Assembly (NCBI GenBank): GCA_963794155.1
Contig: CAWCCX010000008.1
Location: forward strand, 868,001-932,000
Origin: Roseiarcus sp963794155
Lineage (GTDB): Bacteria > Pseudomonadota > Alphaproteobacteria > Rhizobiales > Beijerinckiaceae
Length of the DNA: 64,000 nt
Direction: 5' to 3'
Part shown: positions 1 to 8,430 of the stretch, in pieces
Numbering within the stretch: the first letter of the stretch is position 1
Layout of the letters: every line of letters starts with the position of its first letter
The notes under the pieces: model-generated
Databases searched by the model: none
Told to the model about the DNA's origin: nothing
What the model saw: the letters and a program-made list of their open reading frames with translations, nothing else
Program-made: the position numbers and the translations under genes

Positions 1-1
1 A

Positions 2-169
2 CGCGTCGAAGCGGCGGCCGAACGCGCCATTGATATCGGCGCGCACACCTATGGCTCCGTCAAGTCCATCCTCGACAACAATCTTGATCGGCGCCCCGCG
101 CAAAAGCGCGCCGCGGACGGAACGCCGATCCTGCATCCCAATATCCGTGGCCCGCGCTATTACAATTAG
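2..169 (+). CDS. istA: IstA transposase, C-terminal 55 residues (partial at window edge)
   Basis: The frame is open from the first base and ends at TAG 167-169. The tail contains HPNIRGPRYYN, the typical closing motif of IS21 IstA transposases just before istB; compare NLRGPGYYH at the end of the intact IstA in this window. The DDE catalytic core is outside the window. istB follows after 11 nt, as in all IS21 elements. Only the C-terminus is seen, so activity cannot be judged. Confidence 0.85.
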   Translation, partial: RVEAAAERAIDIGAHTYGSVKSILDNNLDRRPAQKRAADGTPILHPNIRGPRYYN

Positions 170-180
170 GAGAAGCGATC

Positions 181-957
181 TTGCTCAAACATCCGACCCT
201 CGATCAACTTTACGCCCTCGGCCTCCAGGGCATGGCCAAGGGCTTTACGGAAATCGGCGCCGAGGCCGACAATCTCGACAAACGCGAATGGCTGGGGCTT
301 CTGCTCGATCGCGAGGCGTCATGGCGTCAGGATAAGAGGTTCGCGGCGCGACTGCGCTACGCCAAATTGCGCCAGCAAGCCTGCGCCGAAGATGTCGATT
401 ATCGAAGCCCGCGCGGCCTCGATCGGCCCCTGTTCCAAAAGCTCGTCGAGGGGCATTGGGTCGAGGCCCACGAAAACTTGACCCTCGTTGGCCCGACCGG
501 CGTCGGCAAGTCATGGCTCGCTTCAGCGCTTGGCCACAAGGCCTGCCGCGATAATCGCTCGGTGCTCTATCACCGCATCCCAAAGCTCTTCGAAGATCTC
601 GCCCTGGCGCGCGGCGATGGCCGTCATCCGCGCCTCCTGCGTGCGCTCGGCCGCGCCGACCTTCTCATTCTCGACGATTGGGGATTGGAGCCACTCGACG
701 CCGGCGCCCGGCATGATCTTCTGGAAATCCTCGAAGAGCGATACGGCCGCCGCTCGACCATCGTCACATCCCAACTCCCCGTGGACCGCTGGCATCAAGT
801 CGTCAACGACCCAACCTACGCCGATGCGATCCTCGACCGTCTCGTTCACAACGCCCATCGGATCGAACTGGCTGGCGAAAGCTTGCGACGCGTCCGGCCA
901 AGTCGTGAAAAAATTGCAGATGAAAGCTTGACCAGACAACAGCCCAAGCGCCAATAA
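181..957 (+). CDS. istB: IstB helper ATPase of IS21
   Basis: This is a 258-residue AAA+ ATPase that assists the IstA transposase in target selection. Walker A (GPTGVGKS) lies near residue 103, Walker B (LLILDDWG) near 161, and sensor-type residues (IVTSQLPVDRW) follow, so the full family length is present. Translation starts at TTG 181, preceded by AGGAGAAG at 168-175, which overlaps the istA stop as expected for coupled expression. It is about as long as, and clearly similar to, the other IstB in this window (54714-55448) but not identical, so the two IS21 copies are different members. The gene appears intact. Confidence 0.93.
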   Translation: MLKHPTLDQLYALGLQGMAKGFTEIGAEADNLDKREWLGLLLDREASWRQDKRFAARLRYAKLRQQACAEDVDYRSPRGLDRPLFQKLVEGHWVEAHENLTLVGPTGVGKSWLASALGHKACRDNRSVLYHRIPKLFEDLALARGDGRHPRLLRALGRADLLILDDWGLEPLDAGARHDLLEILEERYGRRSTIVTSQLPVDRWHQVVNDPTYADAILDRLVHNAHRIELAGESLRRVRPSREKIADESLTRQQPKRQ

Positions 958-1055
958 TCGAAGCGCCAGCGAGCCCGCACCACCATGGCGGCATCATTCC
1001 GTTACAGGTGGCGGCATCACGTCGTTACAACATGGCGCTTTCGTCGGAATCCGCA

Positions 1056-1821
1056 GCGGGGCCAACCCTTTGGTTTGTTGTGCGTTGAGCAGCGCGTCCC
1101 GCTCGGACTCCACAGCTTTGATCTGCTCGAGAAGCAATTCGAGCCGATCGAGTTCTCGACAAACCTGGGCTTTGAGATGTTCGGGCAAGCGACGGCCGTC
1201 GCCAGTCTGGAGCGCATCCAGCCGCGCCCGTCGATCGCGACGCAACGGCTCATACTCGGATGCGCCCTGAGAGAAGAGCAATCCTTTGATCCGGTTGACG
1301 TGCTGAACCCGTTCCATGATCAGCACCTTGCGCTCACGGCAAATCCGGCGGCGGTCTTCATCTTCAGGCGTCGGCGCCCGAACCATTGAACAGACCCGCG
1401 GTTCGCCGCGCTTGTGGGCGAGCAGCGCGCGAAGCAAAGCCTCGCCATCGATCCTGTCGGTCTTGGCCCGACGCCGCCGGCGCGAAGTCGCAATTGAGGC
1501 TGCATCGACAACGTGGCTCTCAATTCCCTCACTCAGCAAGACACGGTGAATCCAGAAACCGTCCAACCCCGCTTCTTGAATGACGATGATCGGGAAGGAT
1601 TTTCCGGTCCGCGCGTACGCTTTCCTCCTGAGCTCCAAAATGCGGGCCAACAGCGCAGCGATATCCCCGGCGGACACGCTGTGCTTTGACATCTTCTCTC
1701 CGCGGCCTGGCGACAATGACGTAACCAGCCAGGTCGATCGGCTCAGTTCCAATGAGATGAATATTGCGCAAAGATCGGCCCGGATCGTGGTCGGTGCTAA
1801 TTGATCAGCTACGTTTTGCAT
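1056..1821 (-). pseudogene. IS110-family transposase, C-terminus cut off by IS21 insertion
   Basis: The protein starts at ATG 1821 behind GGAGGCG. It has the N-terminal half of an IS110/IS1111-type DEDD transposase: a start of the form DLCAIFISLELSRSTWLV, then KTDRIDGEALLRAL and a long basic and coiled region (about 255 residues). At 1056 the reading frame runs into the IS21 end and adds about 20 foreign residues before a stop at 994. The C-terminal serine-containing transposase_20 domain is missing, so the protein should be inactive. IS110 elements have no clear inverted repeats; the left end of this one probably lies close to 1890, where the intron-like sequence begins. Confidence 0.85.
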
Positions 1822-1894
1822 GGTCGCCTCCAGAGTGGGTGGTAAGCGACCTCATGCTCCCGAATCGCAGGTCGCTACCATCGCCTCATGGGAT

Positions 1895-2447
1895 CTCGAA
1901 AAGGACGATGTGCAGGCCGACCCGACAACGTTATCGGGGAAGGCTGTTACGGCAGGGTGAGATGAGCGAGAACGACGCCCAGTCGCTGCACCGGGGTAGT
2001 GGCGGCAGCACGCACACAAGGAAAGCGCGCGCAACACGGGAAGCCCCAAAGCGTGGTCAGGTCAGGGATGACAGGACCAACCGGACGCCCGTGAGGGACA
2101 GGCTGGGCGCTCTGGGGTGGCGGAGAGGTTCGTAGTACCGCGGAAACCGGGTAACTCCGGCGGAGGGAAGGGACCTCAGTTCAAGACAGACGCAGAACGT
2201 GGCGAAGGACATGGAGATTGGGCAACCTATCAACTCCACATGATGTTCAGAAGCTGCCGATGGCGTCGCACGCGAAAGACGGCGTGAGGTCTTGTCCGAG
2301 AGCCGGATGCGGGAAATCTGCACGTCCGGTTCGATGAGCGGGGTGTGGAAACGGAGCTATGGTTGAGCCACTAAGGCACCGCCAGACGAAAGGGGCGGCA
2401 AACAGACATGCTCGACCTAACGCCACCGCGCCACACCTCGACTCTAC
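1895..2447 (+). ncRNA. Group II intron copy, 5'-truncated, ORF-less (uninterrupted version of the outer twintron)
   Basis: From 1895 to 2447 the sequence matches, almost base for base, the 50,197-52,753 intron after its 2 kb insert is removed. Domain V is at 2300-2332: a 33-nt hairpin starting GAGCCGGATGC, with a GAAA-containing loop, ending GTCCGGTTC. It is followed by a long domain VI-like stem (GGTGTGG near 2342 pairing with CCACACC near 2431) and an intron-type 3' end CTCTAC at 2447. The first about 180 nt present in the other copy are missing, replaced by IS110 flank. There is no reverse transcriptase here. It cannot splice without domain I 5' sequences, so it is a relic. Confidence 0.8.
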
Positions 2448-2487
2448 GCATTCCGGCCGACGGCTCGACGCTTCAGTTGGGCGGCTA

Positions 2488-3565
2488 GAGCGGTTTCCGG
2501 CCGGGTTGAATCGGTCGGCGTTCCCAACGCGCTGAAAATGTGATTCTTGAGGTGCGCCGAATCGGAGGCGGCGCGGGATGGGGCCTTTGTCGGAGGACTT
2601 GCGCAAGCGGGTGGTTTCGGCGGTTTGCGAGGAAGGCATGAGCCTGTCGTGGGTCAGCGCGGCGGTTCGGGGTGAGCTTCTCCAGCGCGATCCGTTGGGT
2701 GGCGGCGTTGCACGAGCGTGGCAGCTATGCGCCGCTGCGGATGGGCGGCGATACGCGTTCACAGCGCGTCGAGGCGCACGCGGATTTTCTGCTTGGCCTT
2801 CATCGGCGCGAGCCCGACCTTACGCTCAACGAAATCTGCGATCGTCTGTCGCGTGCGCGAGGCGAGAGGGTGTCGCCATCGATGATCTGGCGATTTTTCG
2901 ACCGCCACGACATCACGTTCAAAAAAAATCCGCGCACGCGAGCGAGCAGGACCGCCCGGACGTCCTTGAGCGGCGGCGGCGATGGTTCGACGGTCAACTC
3001 GACCTCGATCCGCTGAAACTGGTGTTCGTCGATGAGACGGCGGCGACGACCAACATGGCGCGCCGCTACGGCCGGCGCCGGCGCGGCCAACGTCTGCGCT
3101 GCGGCGTTCCGCATGGGCATTACAAAGCGATCACCTTCGTCTTCGGCCTGCGCCTGAGAGGCGTCGTCGCACCCAAGGCCTACGACCACGCCATGAACGC
3201 CGAGACCTTCGAAGCCTGGCTCGAGCACCATCTCCTGCCGACTTTGGAGGAGGGCGACATCGTCGTGCTCGACAATCTCAAGGCTCACAAAAGCCCGACA
3301 GCGGCGGAAATCCTGGCCAGGAAAAACTGCACGGTCCGATACCTGCCGCCCTACAGCCCGGACTTCAACCCCATCGAGATGGCGATCTCCAAACTGAAAA
3401 GCGCGCTGCGAAAACTCGCCGAGCGCACCGTCGCCGGCCTCCTCGCCATCCTGGAGGGATGCGCCGGTCTCTTCAAGCCAGCCGACTGCCAAAGCTACTT
3501 CAAGGCCTGCGGCTATGACCCCGCCGAATTCCCAGCCCTCGACACAACCTGAACGGATTCCGCTC
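2488..3565 (+). mobile_element. IS630-family element (copy a)
   Basis: It is bounded by TA dinucleotides (2486-2487 and 3566-3567) and inverted ends: left GAGCGGTTTCCGG, right (reverse complement) GAGCGGAATCCG. TA target use and a DDE transposase of the IS630/Tc1 type identify the family. The element lies directly after the group II intron relic. Confidence 0.8.
2578..3552 (+). pseudogene. IS630 transposase with a disabling frameshift plus a probable programmed one
   Basis: The protein begins SEDLRKRVVSAVCEEGMS in one frame. It then continues as RFGVSFSSAIRWVAALHERG and the helix-turn-helix region in the +1 frame after an indel near 2650, which is a true lesion. At the A8 run 2921-2928 the catalytic part resumes in the -1 frame (SAHASEQDRPDV, then DET near residue 148, YLPPYSPDFNPIE). 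The same A-run and frame change occurs in the two other IS630 copies of this window, which suggests programmed -1 frameshifting there. Because of the first lesion this copy cannot make full-length transposase. Confidence 0.8.
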
Positions 3566-3681
3566 TAACGAACCTACACAGGGCCTCTCCGAAAGGACCG
3601 AGGTCCGCGCCATATCCGTCATTCGATTGCGTGCGCGATCCTGCGGCGCATTCAGGCCGTCTTAGCCCGAATCGGGACCGC

Positions 3682-5628
3682 TCACTCCTCCGGCATCCCG
3701 GCTTTGCGCAGGCCTTCGTACGATCGTTCGCTCATCTCTAGGAAGCGTGGATCGCCGCCCTGTTTGGGGACCTGGGACATCTGGTACGCCTTCCATGTCG
3801 CGACCGTCTTGAACGGCGCGATGGAGGGCGGCGCGAGGTAGCGCTGCAGCGCCTCGCGCGCTTCCGCATCATGATCGGTCAAGGCGAGCGCCGCCACCAG
3901 GACCACATGCGCAAACGGGTTTTTAGGATTGATTGCGAGCGCCCGGCGCGCCAGTTCAATCGACTGGTCATAACGCTTCAGCCCGAAATTGGCCCACGCC
4001 TTGCTGTCATACCAATAGTTGAGCGTCGGATCGTGCGGGCTCGCCAGAATCGCCCCGTCCAGGTATTCAAGGCTTTTGTCGAATTGCCCGAGGAATGGGT
4101 AGTCGATGCCCAGTTGGGCGGCGGCTTCCGCGTTGGACGGGTCCAGGGCGAGAGCGCGCTCGTGCTCCGCGACGGCTTCCTCGGCGCGCCCCTGGGTCCG
4201 AAGGATGAGGCCCTTCAAAGCGTGGGGCCAAGTCCAATCTGGATCGAGGGCGAGCGCCTTCAACTCTAATTCATCGGCCCGCTCGAGGTCGCCTTTAGGG
4301 TCGCCGGAAACGCCGATCGCCACCGGTACGAAGAACTTGGCCCCCAACGCCAGCAGCGCGCGGACATTGTTGGGATCGATCGCGAGCGCCTGTTGGCAGA
4401 GCGCGAATGCTGCATCCGCCTCCTTGCCGATATATCCGGCCTTCCATTGGCCCTCGGAGCATTGGAGAGCCAAGTCCTCGGCGTCACGATTGGCTGCGGG
4501 CGTCCGTTTGACGCTTGCGCTGTAGGCCTGCTGGAGCTGAAGGTCGAGTGCATTCGTCAAATGCGCGACGATCGCGTCCTGCGTCTGCAACAGATCGGCG
4601 CGGGGCGTGTCGAATTGTTCAGCCCAGAGGTGACCGCCGCTGCCGGCGTCGATGAGCTGGGCGTTGACCCTCATCCGATCGCCGCTCGGCTGTACCGAGC
4701 CTTCGAGGACATAGCGCACGCCCAGATCCTTGCCGATCGCCTTGGCGTCGATTGGCTTGCCCTTGAACGTCATGGCTGTATTGCGCGCGATGACGAAGGT
4801 GTCGCGGAGGCGCGCGAGACTCGTGGTCAGTTCGTCGGTCAGTGCGTCGACGAGATAGTCCTGTCCCGGATCGCCGGAGAGGTTGGCGAAGGGCGTGACG
4901 ACGATGGAAAGGCGCGCGGCCTCGGCGGGCGTCTTTGTGGCGACGCTTGCGGGCCGGTTCGCATTGACGAACCACCACGCGCCGCCCGCGATCACAATAA
5001 GCAGCGCCGCGAGCGCGGCGGCGAGCGGCGCAAGTCTGAAACGCCTCTTCTGCGGCGTGGGCGTCGCGGGTTCCGCGGCTTTCGCCGGCTTCGCCTGCGC
5101 GGAGACGCCAACCTGCAGCGAATAAGCGCGAATCTGCCTGTCGATGTTCTTGAGTTGGGTCGGGCCGAGATCGGTGACTTCCATCTCGAGCCTGCCGCTC
5201 ACCTGCCGATAGGCGTCTTCCGACAGGCAGATCGTGCCGGGCTTGGCGATCCCTTCCAGCCGGGCGGCGATATTGACGCCGTCCCCCATCAGGTCGCCGT
5301 CGCTCTCCTCGACGACGTCACCGACGTGAATCCCGACGCGGAATTCGATTCGGCGGTCCTCGGGCACACCGGCGTTGCGCTCGATGAGGCCGTTTTGGAT
5401 TTCGATCGCGCAGCGGACCGCGTCCACGACGCTGCGAAACTCAGTAATCGAGCCGTCGCCGGTGCGCTTGACGATGCGGCCGTGATGTGCGGCGATGGCG
5501 GGATCGATCAGGTCGCTGCGAAGGCCCCTGAGCCGCGCAAGCGTGCGATCCTCGTCGGTGCCGGCGAGCCGGCTATAACCGACGACATCCGCAACCAGGA
5601 TCGCCGCGAGCTTTCGGGTCTCGCTCAT
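3682..5628 (-). CDS. Membrane class III adenylate/guanylate cyclase with C-terminal TPRs
   Basis: The product has 648 residues. Residues 1-170 form a class III nucleotidyl cyclase catalytic domain (metal-binding D14 in ILVADVVGYSRL, GDG at 57-59, and the GVNIAARLE substrate/transition-state segment). A single membrane helix lies at about 200-220 (APLAAALAALLIVIAGGAWWF). A periplasmic or cytoplasmic region follows with the FANLSGDPGQDYLVDALTDELTT motif common to this family, and then several TPRs to the C-terminus. It probably makes cAMP in response to an unknown input. The start ATG 5628 opens with MSETRKLAA, shared with the upstream ORF at 40859. Intact and monocistronic. Families of these paralogues are typical of Bradyrhizobium and relatives. 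Confidence 0.9.
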   Translation of the reverse strand: MSETRKLAAILVADVVGYSRLAGTDEDRTLARLRGLRSDLIDPAIAAHHGRIVKRTGDGSITEFRSVVDAVRCAIEIQNGLIERNAGVPEDRRIEFRVGIHVGDVVEESDGDLMGDGVNIAARLEGIAKPGTICLSEDAYRQVSGRLEMEVTDLGPTQLKNIDRQIRAYSLQVGVSAQAKPAKAAEPATPTPQKRRFRLAPLAAALAALLIVIAGGAWWFVNANRPASVATKTPAEAARLSIVVTPFANLSGDPGQDYLVDALTDELTTSLARLRDTFVIARNTAMTFKGKPIDAKAIGKDLGVRYVLEGSVQPSGDRMRVNAQLIDAGSGGHLWAEQFDTPRADLLQTQDAIVAHLTNALDLQLQQAYSASVKRTPAANRDAEDLALQCSEGQWKAGYIGKEADAAFALCQQALAIDPNNVRALLALGAKFFVPVAIGVSGDPKGDLERADELELKALALDPDWTWPHALKGLILRTQGRAEEAVAEHERALALDPSNAEAAAQLGIDYPFLGQFDKSLEYLDGAILASPHDPTLNYWYDSKAWANFGLKRYDQSIELARRALAINPKNPFAHVVLVAALALTDHDAEAREALQRYLAPPSIAPFKTVATWKAYQMSQVPKQGGDPRFLEMSERSYEGLRKAGMPEE

Positions 5629-5639
5629 TGCGCCCCTCC

Positions 5640-5815
5640 GGCTCTTTGCAGATTAGCGCAAATGCCAGCCCAAGTCTGCCTGTTTCGACGGAAGGACCGC
5701 TCAGGTGCGCATTCCTTCTGCACCGAGCACCAACCGGGAAGGTCACCTTCGGGTCGATTTGAGCCTTTCCACAGGGCTTCGGGCAATGTCCGCTATTTGC
5801 GCTGAGCCGCCGTAC
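5640..5815. repeat. Dispersed intergenic repeat upstream of the cyclase
   Basis: The segment GCAAATGCC...AAGTCTGCCTG...TCGACGGAAGGACCGCTCA (about 5655-5708) recurs upstream of the second MSETRKLAA start at 40880-40945 with few changes. A second part, GTCCGCTATTTGCGC at 5789-5803, is the reverse complement of the GCGCAAATAGCGG core found at about 44917 and 48606. It looks like a family of short non-coding repeats associated with cyclase genes. Confidence 0.6.
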
Positions 5816-6494
5816 CGAATTCGACTGGGCAAGGTCTGCAAAGCGCCGGAAGCGCCGTTTGACGAGGTGTAGACGATCACTGCTCCCTGCGCCTCGCCTA
5901 TCAGGATCGCAGCTATGAATGAGGGAGATGGACTCCTCATGATCAAGCATATGGCGTGCAGCTGGACGCATGATGCAGGCTTAACTAGGCAGCTATATTA
6001 AACATGGAACATGCTTGTGTAGAAAATTTCTTCAGTAGATCCGAGTACCAAGCGTATATGTCTTTACGATCAGTATATAAGATTTGATTCAACTGCTGTA
6101 GTTTTTGGTGAACGAGGCCATAATGAGAACTCCCTCCGTACGATCCTATACGACCGTGGCACCAAGCTATGATTTCACCGAGAACGAAAGCACAAAGTGT
6201 TGATGCGCTATATAGAGGATAACGTGCTGTATGGCCTGATTGCACCTTTGATATGAAGGTTGAAGCGAAAGCTACTAAAGGGACTTGAGCAAATACGTAT
6301 TCAAGTATATGATGCGCACAAGCCAACAAACAAACACCGTCCTGGTCATATCTATTGACATTTGAAAATTAAAGCAGACCCAGGTAGTGCAAAAATGTCT
6401 AATCGTGCAATCTAGTGTGCACAAATCACGACTTTCTCCATGAGATATGCGAGTTGAAGTGGATTTGTATTCGGGGTTTTAAACATGGCCATAC
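5816..6494. other. AT-rich intergenic segment of uncertain content
   Basis: Base composition falls sharply between about 5970 and 6500 compared with the rest of the window (many runs such as TATATAAG and ATTGACATTTG). A 114-residue open frame lies on the minus strand (listed separately). I see no RNA gene. The switch suggests horizontally acquired DNA, probably the remains of an older insertion left of the mucR remnant. Confidence 0.5.
5985..6329 (-). CDS. Uncertain hypothetical protein in AT-rich DNA
   Basis: This is a 114-residue open frame with no family I recognise. Residues 10-60 are moderately hydrophobic (VPLVAFASTF, STLCAFVLGEIIAW) and the C-terminal third is polar. No good ribosome-binding site is visible before ATG 6329. 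Low GC content makes stop codons frequent here, so a frame of this length is mildly unusual, but it could still be chance or a decayed gene. Confidence 0.25.
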   Translation of the reverse strand: MLACAHHILEYVFAQVPLVAFASTFISKVQSGHTARYPLYSASTLCAFVLGEIIAWCHGRIGSYGGSSHYGLVHQKLQQLNQILYTDRKDIYAWYSDLLKKFSTQACSMFNIAA

Positions 6495-6870
6495 AATTCA
6501 ATCGAGTCTGCCCGCGGAGATCGTTGTAGCGTTTGTAGCCAATAATCCTTTGCCAAAGGGTGAAGTTGCAGCTGGACCGGACAGCGCGCTGCCTCAAATC
6601 GAAGTAAAAATACCGGCGGTCGCCGTCCGCAAGTCGGTCAGCCCAGACTTCCTCATCTGTTTGGAAGACGGTAAGCGATTCAAATCCTTACGACGCCACC
6701 TGACCGGGCTCGGCCTGACGCCCGAGCAATATCGACCAAATGGAACTTACCATCGACTCTCCGATGGTCGCCCCGAATTACGCTGCGCGGCGGTCGGCGT
6801 TGGCAAAACAGATTTGCCTTGCCAAGCTCGATGGACCGCCAGCGCTCGCAAGCATGCCGGGCGGTCAACA
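6495..6870 (+). pseudogene. MucR/Ros-type zinc-finger regulator, decayed
   Basis: The conserved MucR pieces are present in order: EIVVAFVANNPLPKGE, IRKSV-like VAVRKSVSPDFLICLEDGKRFKSL, LTPEQYR, then KWNLPS in a second frame and SPMVAPNYAARRSALAKQI in a third. The linker between NPLPKGE and the zinc finger is shortened. The finger has lost the second histidine of the usual HLMTHYG (here HLTGLGLTP). At least two frameshifts follow position 6735. MucR proteins are global H-NS-like regulators in alphaproteobacteria; this copy is dead. It lies immediately left of a casposon-like end and may have been the gene whose 3' end was the insertion target. Confidence 0.75.
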
Positions 6871-6898
6871 GCCGATAAAGCCTCATCTTCACTTATAA

Positions 6899-6940
6899 GG
6901 GGGTGCCTAAACTGTGGCTCACAGGCGCTATCGCTATATC
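6899..6940 (+). repeat. Diverged right end of a second casposon-like element
   Basis: Reading outward (left to right) this matches the right inverted repeat at 23213-23253: GTGCC, GGCTCAC and ATCGCTATATCC are in register, with roughly 70% identity overall. The 30-40 bp just inside it (6865-6897, containing CGGGCGGTCAACAGCC and AAAGCCT) also matches the subterminal sequence of the right end (23143-23177). It directly abuts the left copy of the 15-bp target duplication. It therefore looks like the right end of another, older element in the same site. Confidence 0.7.
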
Positions 6941-6955
6941 CCCCCCGCACGGAAG
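6941..6955 (+). repeat. Left copy of 15-bp target site duplication (casposon)
   Basis: CCCCCCGCACGGAAG occurs here and again at 23255-23269, exactly outside the two inverted repeats. A 15-bp duplication is what casposase-type Cas1 integrases are known to generate (about 14-15 bp), and longer than duplications of most insertion sequences. Confidence 0.85.
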
Positions 6956-6956
6956 T

Positions 6957-6997
6957 GGATATAGCGATCGTCGGCGTGAGCCGCGTTTTGGGCACCA
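6957..6997 (+). repeat. Casposon left terminal inverted repeat
   Basis: It starts GGATATAGCGATCG, has GTGAGCCGC in the middle and ends TGGGCACCA. The reverse complement of 23213-23253 matches it at 37 of 41 positions, with no gaps. Base 6956 (T) may be the actual first base of the element. Confidence 0.88.
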
Positions 6998-7027
6998 CTC
7001 CTGATCACCACCTCTTCACATTCAGTC

Positions 7028-7780
7028 TTGAGTGCGGATATTATGATTGGCCAAGCACACGCGATCGGCGTCCTGATCGCCCCGGTCGGCGCCTTACGTT
7101 CGAAGCCGGCTGGACGAAACTCTAGACACTTCCGCACGACCGGAGCGGAAGACCAAAACGATTCTTTGCCGAGGTCGCGATCGAATTGGTTCGGCGTATT
7201 GTTGAGTCTCGGGATTATCAGCGGCGGCACGGTCACCCAGTATTTCCTGCTGACCTTGACGCCTTACGCGATCAGGACGCTCCACCTCCCCGATTCGGCA
7301 GCAATGCTCGGCGCGGTCACTTTGGGGCTCACAGGCTGCATCGGAGCGCTGGCCGGGGGACTTCTCGCGGACCGATGGGGAATACACACGATCGCGATCG
7401 TGCCGCGCATTGTGTTGATGCTCGTCCTGTTTCCTACAATGAAGCTGCTCATCGCCAATCCGAGCGCAACGACCCTCATCCTGTCGATATCGGTCCTAAG
7501 CCTGTTGCAAGCCATGAGCGCCGGCGTCGGCGTAATGGTGATCCCGCTGATCTTTCCGCGCGCGGTGCGCGCGACTGCGCTTGCCTTGACCTATTCGGTC
7601 GGCGTGGCCGTCTTCGGCGGAATGGCGACGTATGTCGTCACCTGGCTGGTCGGCGCAACCGGCGATCCGCGCGCCTCGACCTACTACGTCATGGCGGCGA
7701 ATTTCGCGTTGCTGGCGGCATTTCTGACCATTCGCAATGCTGACTTTGATTCGCTCGCCGAGCGTGTCTTGTCCGCCTGA
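7028..7780 (+). pseudogene. MFS transporter, C-terminal half only
   Basis: From about 7175 the frame encodes six hydrophobic segments typical of the C-terminal half of an MHS-type major facilitator (GVLLSLGIISGGT, AVTLGLTGCIGALAGGLLADRWG, the loop motif ADRWG, and ending GDPRASTYYVMAANFALLAAF). This resembles citrate/proline-proton symporter relatives. Full proteins have about 430 residues and 12 helices; here the N-terminal six helices are missing, and the first about 50 residues of the open frame look unrelated. It sits 30 bp inside the casposon left end, so the truncation probably occurred at or after element capture. No function expected. Confidence 0.75.
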
Positions 7781-7903
7781 CCTTTGATATTCGAGGTCAT
7801 AGGCGAAGACGCAAAAGGACTGTCGCCGATTTATTAACACTATTCGATACGACGTTTACTTCGAGAATAAATTACGAGCCCAGAGGAGGCTCTGGAAGCA
7901 CTG

Positions 7904-8407
7904 TTACTGTGCCTGGTCGACCGTGGTGGTATTGATCGTCATGATCATCGTTTTATCCGCGTTTGCGTCAGTAAAGTCAGTCCATTTGGCGGTGATGAAA
8001 GGTGCCGCGGCCGCAGGGGTGGGGACGGCAAAAAATTCTACTGAATTGTACGCGTTCGCCGGAGTTATTGCAACAGTGAACTTATTTCCAATGTAAGTCG
8101 CTACGTTGATCATTGCTCCACCAGCGCCTGCATCAGGATTAGGCATCGTATAGCTCTGTAGCAATCTAAGCCACTTTTGCCATCTACTTGAGCGCAAACT
8201 GTTACCGCTGTCCAAATCTACACCAAGAAATACGGCTGTAGCATATGGATTGCCTGCGGCCTGTCCAAGAGCGTTAAATCTGCCAGTCCATCTGCCCGGA
8301 TTGTCATGCTCATCCTTCTTGATTGCCCGAAGTCCCGCTCTATTGAAAATTGTATTCACCCGTGAAACAATTTCAATTGTCGTGTCAGTATTGAAGAGCA
8401 TACCCAA
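7904..8407 (-). CDS. Hypothetical protein, partner of the adjacent HExxH protein
   Basis: This is a 167-residue soluble protein that I do not recognise. The N-terminal part is charged (SRVNTIFNRAGLRAIKKDEHDNPGRW). The C-terminal half is rich in Ala/Thr/Asn with alternating hydrophobics (NKFTVAITPANAYNSVEFFAVPTPAAAAPFITAKWTDF, split here by my reading into strands), suggesting a beta-rich fold. A strong AGGAGG at 8413-8418 precedes TTG 8407 or ATG 8401. It begins 23 nt after the stop of the HExxH gene, so both are probably one operon. Codon use is more AT-rich than its neighbours. It lies inside the casposon as cargo. Confidence 0.6.
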   Translation of the reverse strand: MGMLFNTDTTIEIVSRVNTIFNRAGLRAIKKDEHDNPGRWTGRFNALGQAAGNPYATAVFLGVDLDSGNSLRSSRWQKWLRLLQSYTMPNPDAGAGGAMINVATYIGNKFTVAITPANAYNSVEFFAVPTPAAAAPFITAKWTDFTDANADKTMIMTINTTTVDQAQ

Positions 8408-8430
8408 TTGAACCTCCTACCTTAAGTTAA

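Larger units (their letters stand above)
1..1055 (+). mobile_element. IS21-family element, right part only
   Basis: The end of istA and a complete istB are followed by two 20-bp-spaced subterminal repeats (about 983-1032, each with GGCGGCATC followed by GTTACA). The terminus reads GTCGGAATCCGCA, ending at 1055, the same terminus as the complete IS21 element at 52976-55754. Beyond 1055 the sequence switches to an IS110-type transposase on the other strand, so this element inserted into that gene. The left end lies outside the window. Confidence 0.85.

Noticed and set aside
4393..5805. 470-residue open frame on the plus strand opposite the first cyclase
   Set aside because: A shadow of the well-supported cyclase on the minus strand, caused by high GC at third positions.
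6450..6485. Left end of the second (older) casposon
   Set aside because: GAAGTGGAT followed by TTGTATTCGG resembles the start of the left repeat, but only about 9 bases match, the rest diverges and no copy of the 15-mer precedes it.
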